64,000 nt of DNA, taken from assembly GCA_035515075.1 (NCBI GenBank), contig DATJBZ010000037.1, positions 73,473-137,472 on the forward strand, read 5' to 3'. A program made the position numbers and the translations under genes. Every line of letters begins with the position of its first letter. Within the stretch, counting starts at the first letter, position 1. Of the stretch, positions 17,552-25,879 are shown in pieces. The DNA is from Moheibacter sp035515075 (GTDB lineage: Bacteria > Bacteroidota > Bacteroidia > Flavobacteriales > Weeksellaceae). A model generated the notes under the pieces. It did not search any database. It was not told the DNA's origin and saw nothing but the letters and a program-made list of their open reading frames with translations.

Positions 17552-18733
17552 ATGAAAGAAGTTGTTATCGTATCAGCTGTGAGAACGCCCATCGGGTCAT
17601 TTTTGGGAGGGTTGTCTTCCGTTCCTGCGACCCAATTAGGCGCCATAGCGATCAAAGGAGCTTTGGATAAAATCAATTTAGATCCTCAAACGGTTCAAGA
17701 AGTTTACATGGGCAATGTTTTGCAGGCAGGCGAAGGCCAAGCACCAGCAAGACAAGCAGCATTGGGGGCAGGAATTCCGAACACGGTTCCTTGTACAACA
17801 GTCAATAAAGTATGTGCATCTGGAATGAAAGCCTTGATGTTTGCGGCACAAGCCATCAAATGTGGCGATGCGGATGTTGTGGTTGCGGGAGGAATGGAAA
17901 GCATGTCTCAAACGCCATTTTATAGCATGAATACCAGAACGGGAAATAAATTTGGGAATACTCAATTGATCGATGGAATTTTCCACGATGGTTTGCAAGA
18001 TGCATACAGCAAAGAAGCCATGGGCGTTTCTGCGGACAAAACAGCTGAGAAACACCAAATTTCAAGAGAAGACCAAGATGCTTTTGCGATCGAATCCTAT
18101 ACGCGTTCTGCCGATGCTTGGAAATCGGGGAAGTTTGACAATGAGATTGTTCCAGTAAGTATTCCACAAAGAAGAGGGGAGCCGATCATCATCCAAGAGG
18201 ACGAAGAGTTCAAAAATGTTCATTTGGATAAAATTCCAGGTTTGCGTGCGGCTTTCACAAAAGACGGAACCGTCACTGCGGCCAATGCTTCTACTTTGAA
18301 CGATGGTGCCTCTGCCTTGATTTTGATGTCGAAAGAAAAAGCAGAAGAATTGGGCTTAAAACCTTTGGCAAAAATCGTTGCTTATGGTGATGCGTCTCAC
18401 GAACCTGAATGGTTTACGACAGCACCAGCTAAAGCAATTCCAGTTGCTTTAGGCAAAGCAGGATTGAAAGCTGAAGATGTTGACTTCTGGGAATTCAATG
18501 AAGCTTTTTCTGTTGTAGGGATTGTAAATACCCAAATCTTGGGATTGGATCCGAAAAAAGTGAACGTCAATGGTGGTGCGGTATCTTTGGGCCATCCATT
18601 AGGAAATTCAGGATCGAGAATCTTGGTGACTTTGATCAATGTCTTGAAACAAAACGGTGGAAAAATTGGTGGTGCTGGAATCTGTAATGGAGGAGGAGGC
18701 GCTTCTGCGATGATCATTGAAAATATTGATTAA
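17552..18733 (+). CDS. Acetyl-CoA C-acetyltransferase (thiolase)
   Basis: A 393-residue thiolase of the acetoacetyl-CoA/biosynthetic type. The acyl-accepting Cys88 is in NKVCASGMKA, His348 is in SLGHPLGNSG, and the general-base Cys378 is in GICNGGGGAS. It condenses or cleaves acetyl-CoA units in acetoacetyl-CoA or fatty acid metabolism; direction and chain length cannot be read from sequence. The upstream in-frame extension to 17489 is rejected because the ATG at 17552 gives the family start KEVVIVSAVRTPIG. Confidence 0.95.
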   Translation: MKEVVIVSAVRTPIGSFLGGLSSVPATQLGAIAIKGALDKINLDPQTVQEVYMGNVLQAGEGQAPARQAALGAGIPNTVPCTTVNKVCASGMKALMFAAQAIKCGDADVVVAGGMESMSQTPFYSMNTRTGNKFGNTQLIDGIFHDGLQDAYSKEAMGVSADKTAEKHQISREDQDAFAIESYTRSADAWKSGKFDNEIVPVSIPQRRGEPIIIQEDEEFKNVHLDKIPGLRAAFTKDGTVTAANASTLNDGASALILMSKEKAEELGLKPLAKIVAYGDASHEPEWFTTAPAKAIPVALGKAGLKAEDVDFWEFNEAFSVVGIVNTQILGLDPKKVNVNGGAVSLGHPLGNSGSRILVTLINVLKQNGGKIGGAGICNGGGGASAMIIENID

Positions 18734-18755
18734 TACCTTCATCTCAATATTGAAT

Positions 18756-18795
18756 AAAAAAAATCATCTTAGAAAAATTCTAAGATGATTTTTTA
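18756..18795. terminator. Bidirectional terminator between thiolase and rplI
   Basis: A 14-bp perfect stem (18761-18774 with 18778-18791) with a three-base loop, preceded by an A run and followed by a T run. It can serve both converging genes. Confidence 0.92.
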
Positions 18796-18813
18796 TGTGA
18801 TGGTGTTGAACCA

Positions 18814-19482
18814 TTAAGCTTCCTCAGTCGGAGTGCTTTCAGTTTCTGATGCAGTTGTTTCAACTACTTCAGTTACTTCTTCAACAACATTTTTCTTAGG
18901 GTCATTGGCATACAAAGGGTTGTCATATTTGAATGAACTTTCCTCTACTTTGTTTGCTGCTGCCAATCTTTCCGCATCCATTCTAGCTACTTCTGCTTTT
19001 GCTTTTGCCGCTTCTTCCGCTCTTTTGATGGATTCTTGGTCAGCGATCACTTCAAATTCGAAATCAACTTCAACCTCTCTGTGGAAACGGATTTTTGCCG
19101 TATTCATTCCCATACGTTTGATGGTATTTCCAGGGATTTTGATATTTTTTCTTTCGATGTTTACACCTGCTTTCACCAAAGCTTCAGCCAAGTCAGCATT
19201 GTTCACTGATCCAAATAATTTGGTTCCTGAACCAACTTTGGTTTCGATTTTAATTTCTAAACCTTCTAGTTTGGCTGATTTTTCTTTTGCTTCTGCGATT
19301 AGTTTTTCTTCGTCTGCTTTGCGTGCTTCCATAAGTATCGCCAAAGCTTCTCTTTCTTTTGGAGTAGCGATGATGGCTTTTCCTTGTGGAATCAAAAAGT
19401 TTCGAGCATAACCTGGTTTTACTGAAACAATTTCAAATTCAAAACCTAAATTTTCTACATCTTGTTTTAATATAACGTCCAT
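18814..19482 (-). CDS. rplI: Ribosomal protein bL9 with long C-terminal extension
   Basis: A 222-residue bL9. Residues 1-148 are a complete L9: the N-terminal rRNA-binding domain with KPGYARNFLIPQGKA, the long connecting helix, and the C-terminal domain. The family normally stops near residue 148, but here ~73 more residues follow: an Ala/Glu/Lys helix (about 150-180), then an acidic Thr/Glu/Val-rich tail ending TESTPTEEA. The extension is not obviously a known domain. Last gene of the rpsF-rpsR-rplI operon. Confidence 0.96.
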   Translation of the reverse strand: MDVILKQDVENLGFEFEIVSVKPGYARNFLIPQGKAIIATPKEREALAILMEARKADEEKLIAEAKEKSAKLEGLEIKIETKVGSGTKLFGSVNNADLAEALVKAGVNIERKNIKIPGNTIKRMGMNTAKIRFHREVEVDFEFEVIADQESIKRAEEAAKAKAEVARMDAERLAAANKVEESSFKYDNPLYANDPKKNVVEEVTEVVETTASETESTPTEEA

Positions 19483-19506
19483 TTTCTTTCTTCTTTTAGG
19501 TTTGAC

Positions 19507-19809
19507 TTATTTTAATTGATCACCAATGAATGGCATTAATGCTAAATGACGTGCGCGTTTGATTGCGGTCGCCACTTTGCGTTGGTATTTCATTGAAGTT
19601 CCTGTGTAACGACGCGGCAAAATTTTACCTTGTTCGTTCACAAATTGCAACAAAAATGCAGGATCTTTATAATCTACATGTTTGATGCCGTATTTTTTGA
19701 AACGACAAAACTTTTTGTTGGTTTGCGTTTCGATATCCAATTGAGACAAGTAGCGGATTTCACTTTCGCCACCTTGTGCTGCTTTTTTTGCTAATTCGTC
19801 GATTGCCAT
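19507..19809 (-). CDS. rpsR: Ribosomal protein bS18
   Basis: A 100-residue small-subunit protein that pairs with bS6 on the platform of the 30S. The core CRFKKYGIKHVDYKDPAFL and the signature GKILPRRYTGTSMKYQRKV are present. The gene lies 11 bases after rpsF and 24 before rplI in the usual order. Confidence 0.97.
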   Translation of the reverse strand: MAIDELAKKAAQGGESEIRYLSQLDIETQTNKKFCRFKKYGIKHVDYKDPAFLLQFVNEQGKILPRRYTGTSMKYQRKVATAIKRARHLALMPFIGDQLK

Positions 19810-19820
19810 TTTTTTTAGTT

Positions 19821-20171
19821 TTAAGCGTTAGATTTTTCTGATTTTAATTTAACTCTGCGTTTTTCCGCCCAGTCGATACCGTGTTTGTCTAATTTCACAG
19901 TTAAAAATCGGATGATACGCTCGTCACGTTTGTACATCAATTCCAATGCTGAAACCAACTCATGGTTTTCGGTCTTGAATTCAATCAAATGGTAAAAGCC
20001 ATTTCTTTTATTTTGAATTGGGTAAGCCAATTTTTTTAGGCCCCAATTTTCTTGTGCTACGATTTCTCCGTTGGATTCTTTCAAGAAATCTTGTACTTTT
20101 TTAACTGCTTCCTCCACCTGAGTTTCAGATAGAACGGGAGTTAAAATGAAAACAGTTTCATAATGAGTCAT
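19821..20171 (-). CDS. rpsF: Ribosomal protein bS6
   Basis: A 116-residue bS6 (THYETVFILTPVLSETQVEE; WGLKKLAYPIQNKRNGFYHL; DERIIRFLTVKLDKHG). First gene of the operon with rpsR and rplI, transcribed from an excellent promoter 28 bases upstream of the start. Confidence 0.97.
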   Translation of the reverse strand: MTHYETVFILTPVLSETQVEEAVKKVQDFLKESNGEIVAQENWGLKKLAYPIQNKRNGFYHLIEFKTENHELVSALELMYKRDERIIRFLTVKLDKHGIDWAEKRRVKLKSEKSNA

Positions 20172-20198
20172 TTATATAAATTTTTGATAATTTGGATG

Positions 20199-20229
20199 CA
20201 AATGTAGTGTGTTTTTATTTGCTATCAAA
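20199..20229 (-). promoter_or_regulatory. Promoter of the rpsF-rpsR-rplI operon
   Basis: Read on the minus strand: TTTG (20229-20226), exactly 19 bases, TACATTTG (20206-20199). This is a full match to the Bacteroidota housekeeping promoter. Confidence 0.85.
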
Positions 20230-20303
20230 TTTTTCGACGATAAATTCATGAGAATTAGTCAGCAAATCGCCGTAAATTTAAATGGAATTAAAAATCGGAA
20301 GCC

Positions 20304-20756
20304 ATGAAAGCAAAGTTAATGGATTTATTTGGATACAATACATTTTATAACCAACAATTGATACAAGCCGTCACGGCGCACTTTGATCAGTTGCCCCAAA
20401 GAGTGGAGGAAATACTCAATCACATACTGAACTCTCATCTCTTTTGGAACCGTAGGATTTTGGGGGAAACCGACATTGACCGTTGGCAGATGCATCCTTT
20501 GTCGGAACTTGCAGCACTCGATACGCGTAGCCATCAGCTGACTGCTTGGATTTTGGACCACCGTGCTTTGGAGGAAAGCATTTCATTTCAAAACTCCAAA
20601 GGAAGCATTTCTGAAGCCAGTATAGAGACTATTTATTTTCATTTGATCAATCATGGGACTTACCATCGTGGCCAATTGGCGCTCTTGTTTCGACAAGCCA
20701 ATGTAGCGCCTCTGCAGACGGATTATATATTCTACAAAATCCACCATGCGCAGTGA
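20304..20756 (+). CDS. DinB-family protein
   Basis: A 150-residue four-helix DinB/YfiT-type protein. The probable metal-binding histidines are in ILNSHLFWNR and NHGTYHRGQLALLFRQ, the arrangement expected for the family. Some members are thiol transferases or detoxification proteins, but most are uncharacterised. Single gene, divergent from rpsF. The following gap (20757-20981) shows no gene. Confidence 0.88.
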   Translation: MKAKLMDLFGYNTFYNQQLIQAVTAHFDQLPQRVEEILNHILNSHLFWNRRILGETDIDRWQMHPLSELAALDTRSHQLTAWILDHRALEESISFQNSKGSISEASIETIYFHLINHGTYHRGQLALLFRQANVAPLQTDYIFYKIHHAQ

Positions 20757-20981
20757 AATTTGATGTTTTTTTCTTGTATTTACCGAAGTATAGTCCCTTG
20801 ATTCAAATGTTTAACTGTATGGATATAAAGATTCTACTTAATTTATAATGAATCTAATTTCAGTTTGGAATTCGTGTTTAAAATGCTATGGATCTGATTG
20901 TTGTGTTTTGATATTTATTTAATAGTTGCTTATAAATATGTCGTAGATCATTGTTTGTCTGTGTTTTTTTTGCTATTGATT

Positions 20982-21012
20982 TTTGGCTAATTGCTTAAAA
21001 ATGCTATGTTTG
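20982..21012 (+). promoter_or_regulatory. Promoter of the S74 repeat adhesin
   Basis: TTTG (20982-20985), exactly 19 bases, TATGTTTG (21005-21012): a full match to the Bacteroidota promoter. It shows that the in-frame start at 20991 lies inside the promoter, so the ATG at 21069 is used. Confidence 0.85.
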
Positions 21013-21068
21013 TAACTCTTATAATGCTAAAATTTAATTGTCAAGAAATTTTTAAACAATTATTATAT

Positions 21069-22985
21069 ATGAAAAGAAATGTACTTTTATTGTCAATTTT
21101 GATGATGGCTACAGCTACTTATTCTCAAGTGGGTATTGGTACGGGAAATCCTAATGTCAATGCTTTATTGGAATTGGATGCCACAGACAACAAAGGAGGC
21201 TTGTTGATGCCCAGGGTAGAATTGGTTGCGACCGATGATGCATCGCCATTGACAGCGCATGTGCAAGGAATGACTTTGTACAATACCGCGACCACGACGG
21301 GCGCAAACAGCGTTTCTCCAGGCTACTATTACAATGATGGGAGCAAATGGATCAAGCTCAATGCCGGTGGTGGAAGCTCTGCAAATGCTTGGGATTTGGA
21401 AGGAAATGCTGACACAGATCCTGATCTTAATTTTATAGGAACGACGGATAATCAACCTTTGCATTTTAGAGTGAACAATCAGCCAGCGGGTTTAATTGAA
21501 TCGCGCCCAGACGGAAATATATTCTTTGGATTGAATGCTGGGAATACAGAAATGGATGGAACTGGCAATATAGGTATTGGCGAAAAAGTCTTAAGTAATA
21601 CCACACTCGGGTTCAGTAATATTGGGATTGGGTACAATGCCTTGTATTTAAATAGTACTGGATTTAACAATTTGGCAATTGGTATGGGGGTGCTTGCAGA
21701 AAATACAACAGGAAACAACAATATTGGCTTAGGTGGACTGTCTTTAGAAAAAAATACAACGGGAGTAGGAAATATTGCGGTTGGGATTACTGCTCTCTAT
21801 CGCAATACAGAGGGAGAGTTGAATACAGCAATTGGTTATGCTACATTGTTGGATAATACCATTGGTGGGTACAATACAGCTTATGGCGCAATGGCTTTGG
21901 CTAAAAATATTACAGGAAACAATAACACAGCTGTAGGAGTGGGAGCGCTTACCAATTCTCTAACCGATGACAATACTTCGCTAGGATTTAAATCATTGCA
22001 TAACAATACAGAAGGAGTGTACAATACAGCAACAGGAACCGAAGCATTGTATTCTAATGTTAGTGGTAGTGGTAATGAGGCGCATGGATACCGCGCACTT
22101 TATTCCAATATTACAGGGTACTCAAATACAGCTTCGGGATTTAATTCGCTGTTTAATAATACTACAGGTGCGCAAAACGTAGCCTTAGGAAGCGAGGCGT
22201 TACTGAATAATATCGATGGACGAAATAACACGTCGATTGGTGTACGTTCTCTTTATCAAAATACAGAGGGTTATAATAGTGTAGCGGTTGGTCTTGAAGC
22301 GCTTGAAGCTAATATTGTTGGAAAAGAAAATACAGCACTTGGAATGCGTGCATTGTTGGAAAATACGGTTGGAGAATACAATACTGCAGTAGGAAATTAT
22401 GCGCTTCGAAGTAACGAATCAGGAAACTTTAATACAGCTATTGGTTATAATGCTGGTCCTCAATTTCAGACGGATTTAAATAATTCAACTGCGATTGGAA
22501 GTGGTGCAATTGTAGATGCCAGTAACAAAGTTCGAATTGGGAATACAGATGTTACCGTGATTGAGGGGCAAGTGCCTTTTACGACGCCTTCGGATGCGCG
22601 TTTCAAAAGCAATGTCCAACAAAACGTTCCAGGTTTGGCTTTCGTCAATAAATTGAATCCAGTAACTTATTATTTTGACAACCACAAAATGGAGCAAAAA
22701 CTGAGCAAGAATACTGATGCGAAACAAAGTTCAGCACCTAAAAAAGTTCAAACTGGATTTTTGGCGCAAGAAGTAGAAAAAGCTGCTCAAGCATTGAATT
22801 ATAGTTTTGATGGGATTAATGCGCCAGAAAATGAAGATGGATACTACACCTTGTCGTACAGTCAATTTGTGGTGCCTTTGGTACAAGCTGTTAAAGAGCA
22901 GCAAGAAATGATTGAAAAGCAACAAGCATTGATGGAGTCCATGCAAGCAAAAATAGCCGAATTGGAAGCCAAATTGAATCAATAA
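21069..22985 (+). CDS. Secreted repeat adhesin with C-terminal S74 tail-fiber chaperone domain
   Basis: A 638-residue protein. The signal peptide (KRNVLLLSILMMATATYS) is followed by the VGIGTGNPN start common in Bacteroidota tail-fiber-like proteins. About residues 165-470 are 17 tandem 17-residue repeats of form NTAxGxxALxxNTxGxx; one copy (NTAVGVGALTNSLTDD) has 16 residues. The C-terminus is an intramolecular chaperone of endosialidase (peptidase S74): SDARFKSNVQ marks the usual self-cleavage Ser-Asp, then TGFLAQEVEKAA and a final coiled coil from about residue 610. It likely forms a trimeric surface fibre. No phage genes are nearby. Confidence 0.85.
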   Translation: MKRNVLLLSILMMATATYSQVGIGTGNPNVNALLELDATDNKGGLLMPRVELVATDDASPLTAHVQGMTLYNTATTTGANSVSPGYYYNDGSKWIKLNAGGGSSANAWDLEGNADTDPDLNFIGTTDNQPLHFRVNNQPAGLIESRPDGNIFFGLNAGNTEMDGTGNIGIGEKVLSNTTLGFSNIGIGYNALYLNSTGFNNLAIGMGVLAENTTGNNNIGLGGLSLEKNTTGVGNIAVGITALYRNTEGELNTAIGYATLLDNTIGGYNTAYGAMALAKNITGNNNTAVGVGALTNSLTDDNTSLGFKSLHNNTEGVYNTATGTEALYSNVSGSGNEAHGYRALYSNITGYSNTASGFNSLFNNTTGAQNVALGSEALLNNIDGRNNTSIGVRSLYQNTEGYNSVAVGLEALEANIVGKENTALGMRALLENTVGEYNTAVGNYALRSNESGNFNTAIGYNAGPQFQTDLNNSTAIGSGAIVDASNKVRIGNTDVTVIEGQVPFTTPSDARFKSNVQQNVPGLAFVNKLNPVTYYFDNHKMEQKLSKNTDAKQSSAPKKVQTGFLAQEVEKAAQALNYSFDGINAPENEDGYYTLSYSQFVVPLVQAVKEQQEMIEKQQALMESMQAKIAELEAKLNQ

Positions 22986-23016
22986 AAGCTAACCCCAATC
23001 AACCCTTAAACAAGAA

Positions 23017-23051
23017 AGCCGTAATTCATTTGAATTACGGCTCTTTTTTTT
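23017..23051 (+). terminator. Rho-independent terminator
   Basis: A 12-bp perfect stem (AGCCGTAATTCA with its complement, two-base loop) and a T run, 31 bases after the adhesin stop. Confidence 0.9.
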
Positions 23052-23062
23052 ATACTTAATTT

Positions 23063-24082
23063 TTAAAGGTTTTCTACTTCAGCAGTCCATTTCAATCCAC
23101 TGATGTCTAGCAATTCCAATTGATAAGCATGATTTTTATCTAAATTTAGCTCTTTTAAATCAAAAGTCATCAAAGCTTTGGCGCCCAAAGGAATGATCAA
23201 ACTGTGTTTCCCAGGTTTTATTTTTGCGACATAATCGTTGTTGATTTGTGCCAAATCCAAATTCGCCAAATCATTCTGGTCCCAGGCGATGACTTCGTTA
23301 CCGTTCTTGTCCAGCAGTCGAATGCCAATCAAGAAAGAACCATATACATCCGCGCCTTGCGTACGGTAGATGCGAAAGTTCAATTGATTATTTTCAATTT
23401 TCGGTTCAATTAACTCCAAATGTGGACGAACCGATTTGTTGTGCAAAGTACCGTACACACCGCCATGAAAAAATTGGTTGGTGTACAAAGTCAAACCAAA
23501 AATGAACAATGATCCGACCAAAACGACTTTGGGTAAAGTTTTTTCAGCAATGTTCAATGGACCAGAACCGATATTGGCAAACCATTTTTTCCCTGTGAAG
23601 GGAACGCCTTTTCGCATGAGGTATTCGTCCAAAGAGAATTTACCGCCGCCCATAAAGAATACACTGAAGCCTGAAGCGATGCCCAAAACACCAATTTGCC
23701 ATTCGTCCAAACAAGTGGTACCAATCCAACCAGAACCAAGTAAAATACCCATGGCCAAGAAAAATACACCAATGCTCGCCAATCGGGTAAACAAACCCAA
23801 AATCATGAACAAGCCTACGATGGCTTCAATGATGGTAAACGCCCACATCGACCACAACAAAGCGTCAGGGTTGAGCACCAAATATTCGATCAGCGGTTTG
23901 ATGCCCAAAGCGTTTGGGAGAAAGTGGTTGAATTTTTCGCCGATGTATCCAGCTTCGTTGGGAATCAGTTTGTTGTCTAAAATTAATCTTCGCCAAAAAG
24001 CTGAGAAATAAGTCCAGCCGATTACCCATCGGATGGCAGTGGCAAATAAGCCAGTATATGAAAATGTTTGTTGATTGTACAT
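23063..24082 (-). CDS. DoxD/DoxA fusion membrane protein (TQO small-subunit type)
   Basis: A 339-residue protein. Residues 1-~190 are a DoxX/DoxD-like integral membrane domain with a conserved FWRRLILDNKL segment and several helices. After another membrane helix (about 185-205), a periplasmic DoxA-like domain follows (about 215-335), ending in the TFDLKELNLD and LELLDISGLKW strands. In Acidianus, DoxD and DoxA form thiosulfate:quinone oxidoreductase as separate proteins. No sulfur-oxidation genes are seen here, so the substrate in this organism is unknown. The small secreted protein gene lies 245 bases upstream on the same strand. Confidence 0.85.
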   Translation of the reverse strand: MYNQQTFSYTGLFATAIRWVIGWTYFSAFWRRLILDNKLIPNEAGYIGEKFNHFLPNALGIKPLIEYLVLNPDALLWSMWAFTIIEAIVGLFMILGLFTRLASIGVFFLAMGILLGSGWIGTTCLDEWQIGVLGIASGFSVFFMGGGKFSLDEYLMRKGVPFTGKKWFANIGSGPLNIAEKTLPKVVLVGSLFIFGLTLYTNQFFHGGVYGTLHNKSVRPHLELIEPKIENNQLNFRIYRTQGADVYGSFLIGIRLLDKNGNEVIAWDQNDLANLDLAQINNDYVAKIKPGKHSLIIPLGAKALMTFDLKELNLDKNHAYQLELLDISGLKWTAEVENL

Positions 24083-24327
24083 TTTGATTAAAATTTTAAA
24101 TGAATAAAGAGTGGAAAGGATGCATGATCCTCTAATTGCGCTGTAGTGCCTGTTTTTAATTTAGATTGAATTCATTGACATTGAACGAATGTTGCATGGT
24201 CACGTCAAAAGCTTTCACGATGTTCTTTTCCTTTTTATAAATTAAAAAGCATGCAATGAGTGCGTTACAAATCACTCGTTCGGCGAAATAATTTCGTGAA
24301 CAATTAAAAACAGACCTATTTTAGGTA

Positions 24328-24672
24328 TCAAATTCGATAGCGTTCGTGCAAAATGAACAAGGGGACTTTTGGGCTTTTCCATGCCGTTGGGGAAAGAAGT
24401 GGGGTGGCAATTGATCGGTTTTCAATCGTTGCCAAACTATTTTCCCCAAAGAATTTTAGAGAAAAGCCATCTGAAGTAGTTTCTTTTTTTTCTGAATGTG
24501 GATGGGTCCAGTGGTTACTGCTGGTGCAGATATTTCGCTGTTTTTCTTTTTTGGCCACTTCCGTCAATGGGATGTCCAAAGCTTTCTTGAATTCTTGTTT
24601 GGTGGAACAAGGTAAATTCAAGAAGAAAACCAATAAAAACAGCCAACGATATTGAACCAAAAGCTTGTGCAT
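24328..24672 (-). CDS. Small secreted protein of unknown function
   Basis: A 114-residue protein with an N-terminal signal sequence (WLFLLVFFLNLPCS; Cys22 could be a lipid site). The mature part is Lys/Ser/Thr-rich with two histidines in SSNHWTHPHSE. I do not recognise a family. It is supported by a promoter on its strand (24728-24699) close to its ATG and by its place upstream of the DoxD/DoxA fusion, although a 245-base gap separates them. An open frame on the opposite strand (24353-24655) is judged a shadow. Confidence 0.65.
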   Translation of the reverse strand: MHKLLVQYRWLFLLVFFLNLPCSTKQEFKKALDIPLTEVAKKEKQRNICTSSNHWTHPHSEKKETTSDGFSLKFFGENSLATIENRSIATPLLSPTAWKSPKVPLFILHERYRI

Positions 24673-24698
24673 GAATTTCTTTTACATTCTGAAAGTGC

Positions 24699-24728
24699 CA
24701 AAAATAGCGGATATTGTGAATTTTCAAA
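24699..24728 (-). promoter_or_regulatory. Promoter of the small secreted protein gene
   Basis: Read on the minus strand: TTTG (24728-24725), 18 bases, TATTTTTG (24706-24699), then 26 bases to the ATG. Confidence 0.65.
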
Positions 24729-24866
24729 AGAAATAAAACTTAAAAGTTTCCTAAAATCCAAGAAATTGTATTTTGAAGGTTGAGGGTTGAAGGGGTGTGG
24801 TCGTTTCTGTCGTGTATTTTCAAAGCTCATGGGAAATAACTATTTTTGGCGATTCAAAACCAATGC

Positions 24867-25859
24867 ATGCAGCCTTTAGTTACGATTTCAATTCCACTTT
24901 TTAAATGTGAAGAATTTTTAGAAAAATGCCTGGAATCTGTCCGAGCGCAGACTTATCCTTACATCGAAGTGAGTTTGATCAATGACCAAACGCCAGATCA
25001 ATCCGTTCAAATCGCTGAGGAGTTTATTCAAAAGCATGGTTTAAAAAAATGGGAAATCTACCATTTGGAACAAAATTCAGGTTTGTCGGTGGTCAGAAAC
25101 AAAGGCATCGATACGGCGAGAGGAAAGTATTTGTTTTTTTTAGATTCTGATGATACGATAACGGAAGATTGTATCGAGAAGTTGGTTAAAGTCGCAGAGG
25201 GAGAAAACGCTCAAATGACCATCTCTCAAATTGAATGTGAAAAAGCCATTGATGGAAAGAAGTCATTTTGTTTGGGGAAATTGAAAAGTGAAAATACTAT
25301 TGTTGATAATGATGAAGCTTTGAAAGCTTTTGTAAATGGTAAAATCACAAGTTCTGCAGTAAACAAATTGTTTTTAGTGGATTTCTTTCGAAAGAACAAG
25401 ATTTATTTTGTTCCAGGACTTTTTGCTCAAGATGAATTATGGACTTTTCACACTTGTTTGCAATTGGAAAGAGTTGCATTTCAGCCCGATGTTACCTATA
25501 CCTACTTTTTGCATGACCAATCCGTGATTCACAATCGAGGGAAAAGGCATTTTGACAATTGGTTTACGATTGGACAGTATATTGATAAAGCTTTGAATGA
25601 AGAAAAAGACAAATATCGCAAGCGTCTGATTTTGCAGTATTTGATTAAATACAAAAACATGACCTTGGTCATGAATTGGCGTGCGCAAAAGAATGAAGAT
25701 TTATGGAAAGAATCTTATAGCAATTACAAAAAAATCAGTTCTTTATCTTTGATTGATTATTTTTCGGCTCAATATTCCAACGAATTAAAGAAAATGAACT
25801 TCTTACAAAATTTACCCACAAATTTGGGGATGAAAGTATTTAAGAAGAGGTGGGATTAA
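24867..25859 (+). CDS. Family 2 glycosyltransferase
   Basis: A 330-residue GT-A fold transferase. The N-terminal domain is a textbook GT2: VTISIPLFKCEEFLEKCLESV, QNSGLSVVRNKGIDTARGKY, and the metal-binding LFFLDSDDTI near residue 93. The rest is an acceptor-binding helical region. It probably adds a sugar to a surface polysaccharide or glycolipid. The start is the ATG at 24867; a TATTTTTG box sits just before it at 24841-24848. First gene of the glycan patch (GT2, GT8, kinase-like protein, ABC exporter). Confidence 0.9.
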   Translation: MQPLVTISIPLFKCEEFLEKCLESVRAQTYPYIEVSLINDQTPDQSVQIAEEFIQKHGLKKWEIYHLEQNSGLSVVRNKGIDTARGKYLFFLDSDDTITEDCIEKLVKVAEGENAQMTISQIECEKAIDGKKSFCLGKLKSENTIVDNDEALKAFVNGKITSSAVNKLFLVDFFRKNKIYFVPGLFAQDELWTFHTCLQLERVAFQPDVTYTYFLHDQSVIHNRGKRHFDNWFTIGQYIDKALNEEKDKYRKRLILQYLIKYKNMTLVMNWRAQKNEDLWKESYSNYKKISSLSLIDYFSAQYSNELKKMNFLQNLPTNLGMKVFKKRWD

Positions 25860-25879
25860 TAATTTATAAAAAAAGTGCA

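Noticed and set aside
18833..19411. 192-codon frame antisense to rplI
   Set aside because: Ribosomal protein bL9 is certain here; the antisense frame has Ser/Ala/Phe bias typical of a shadow.
20991..21068. Upstream start of the S74 adhesin
   Set aside because: It lies within the promoter itself (20982-21012); the signal peptide starts at 21069.
21069..22985. Prophage tail-fibre gene
   Set aside because: The S74 domain occurs in phage fibres, but no structural, lysis or integrase genes lie nearby and the protein has a signal peptide.
23063..24082. A working thiosulfate oxidation pathway
   Set aside because: Only the DoxD/DoxA-type fusion is present. No Sox, rhodanese or other sulfur genes are near, so the pathway name is not justified.
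24353..24655. Plus-strand frame opposite the small secreted protein
   Set aside because: The minus-strand frame has a signal peptide and a promoter with TTTG-N18-TATTTTTG; the plus-strand one has neither.
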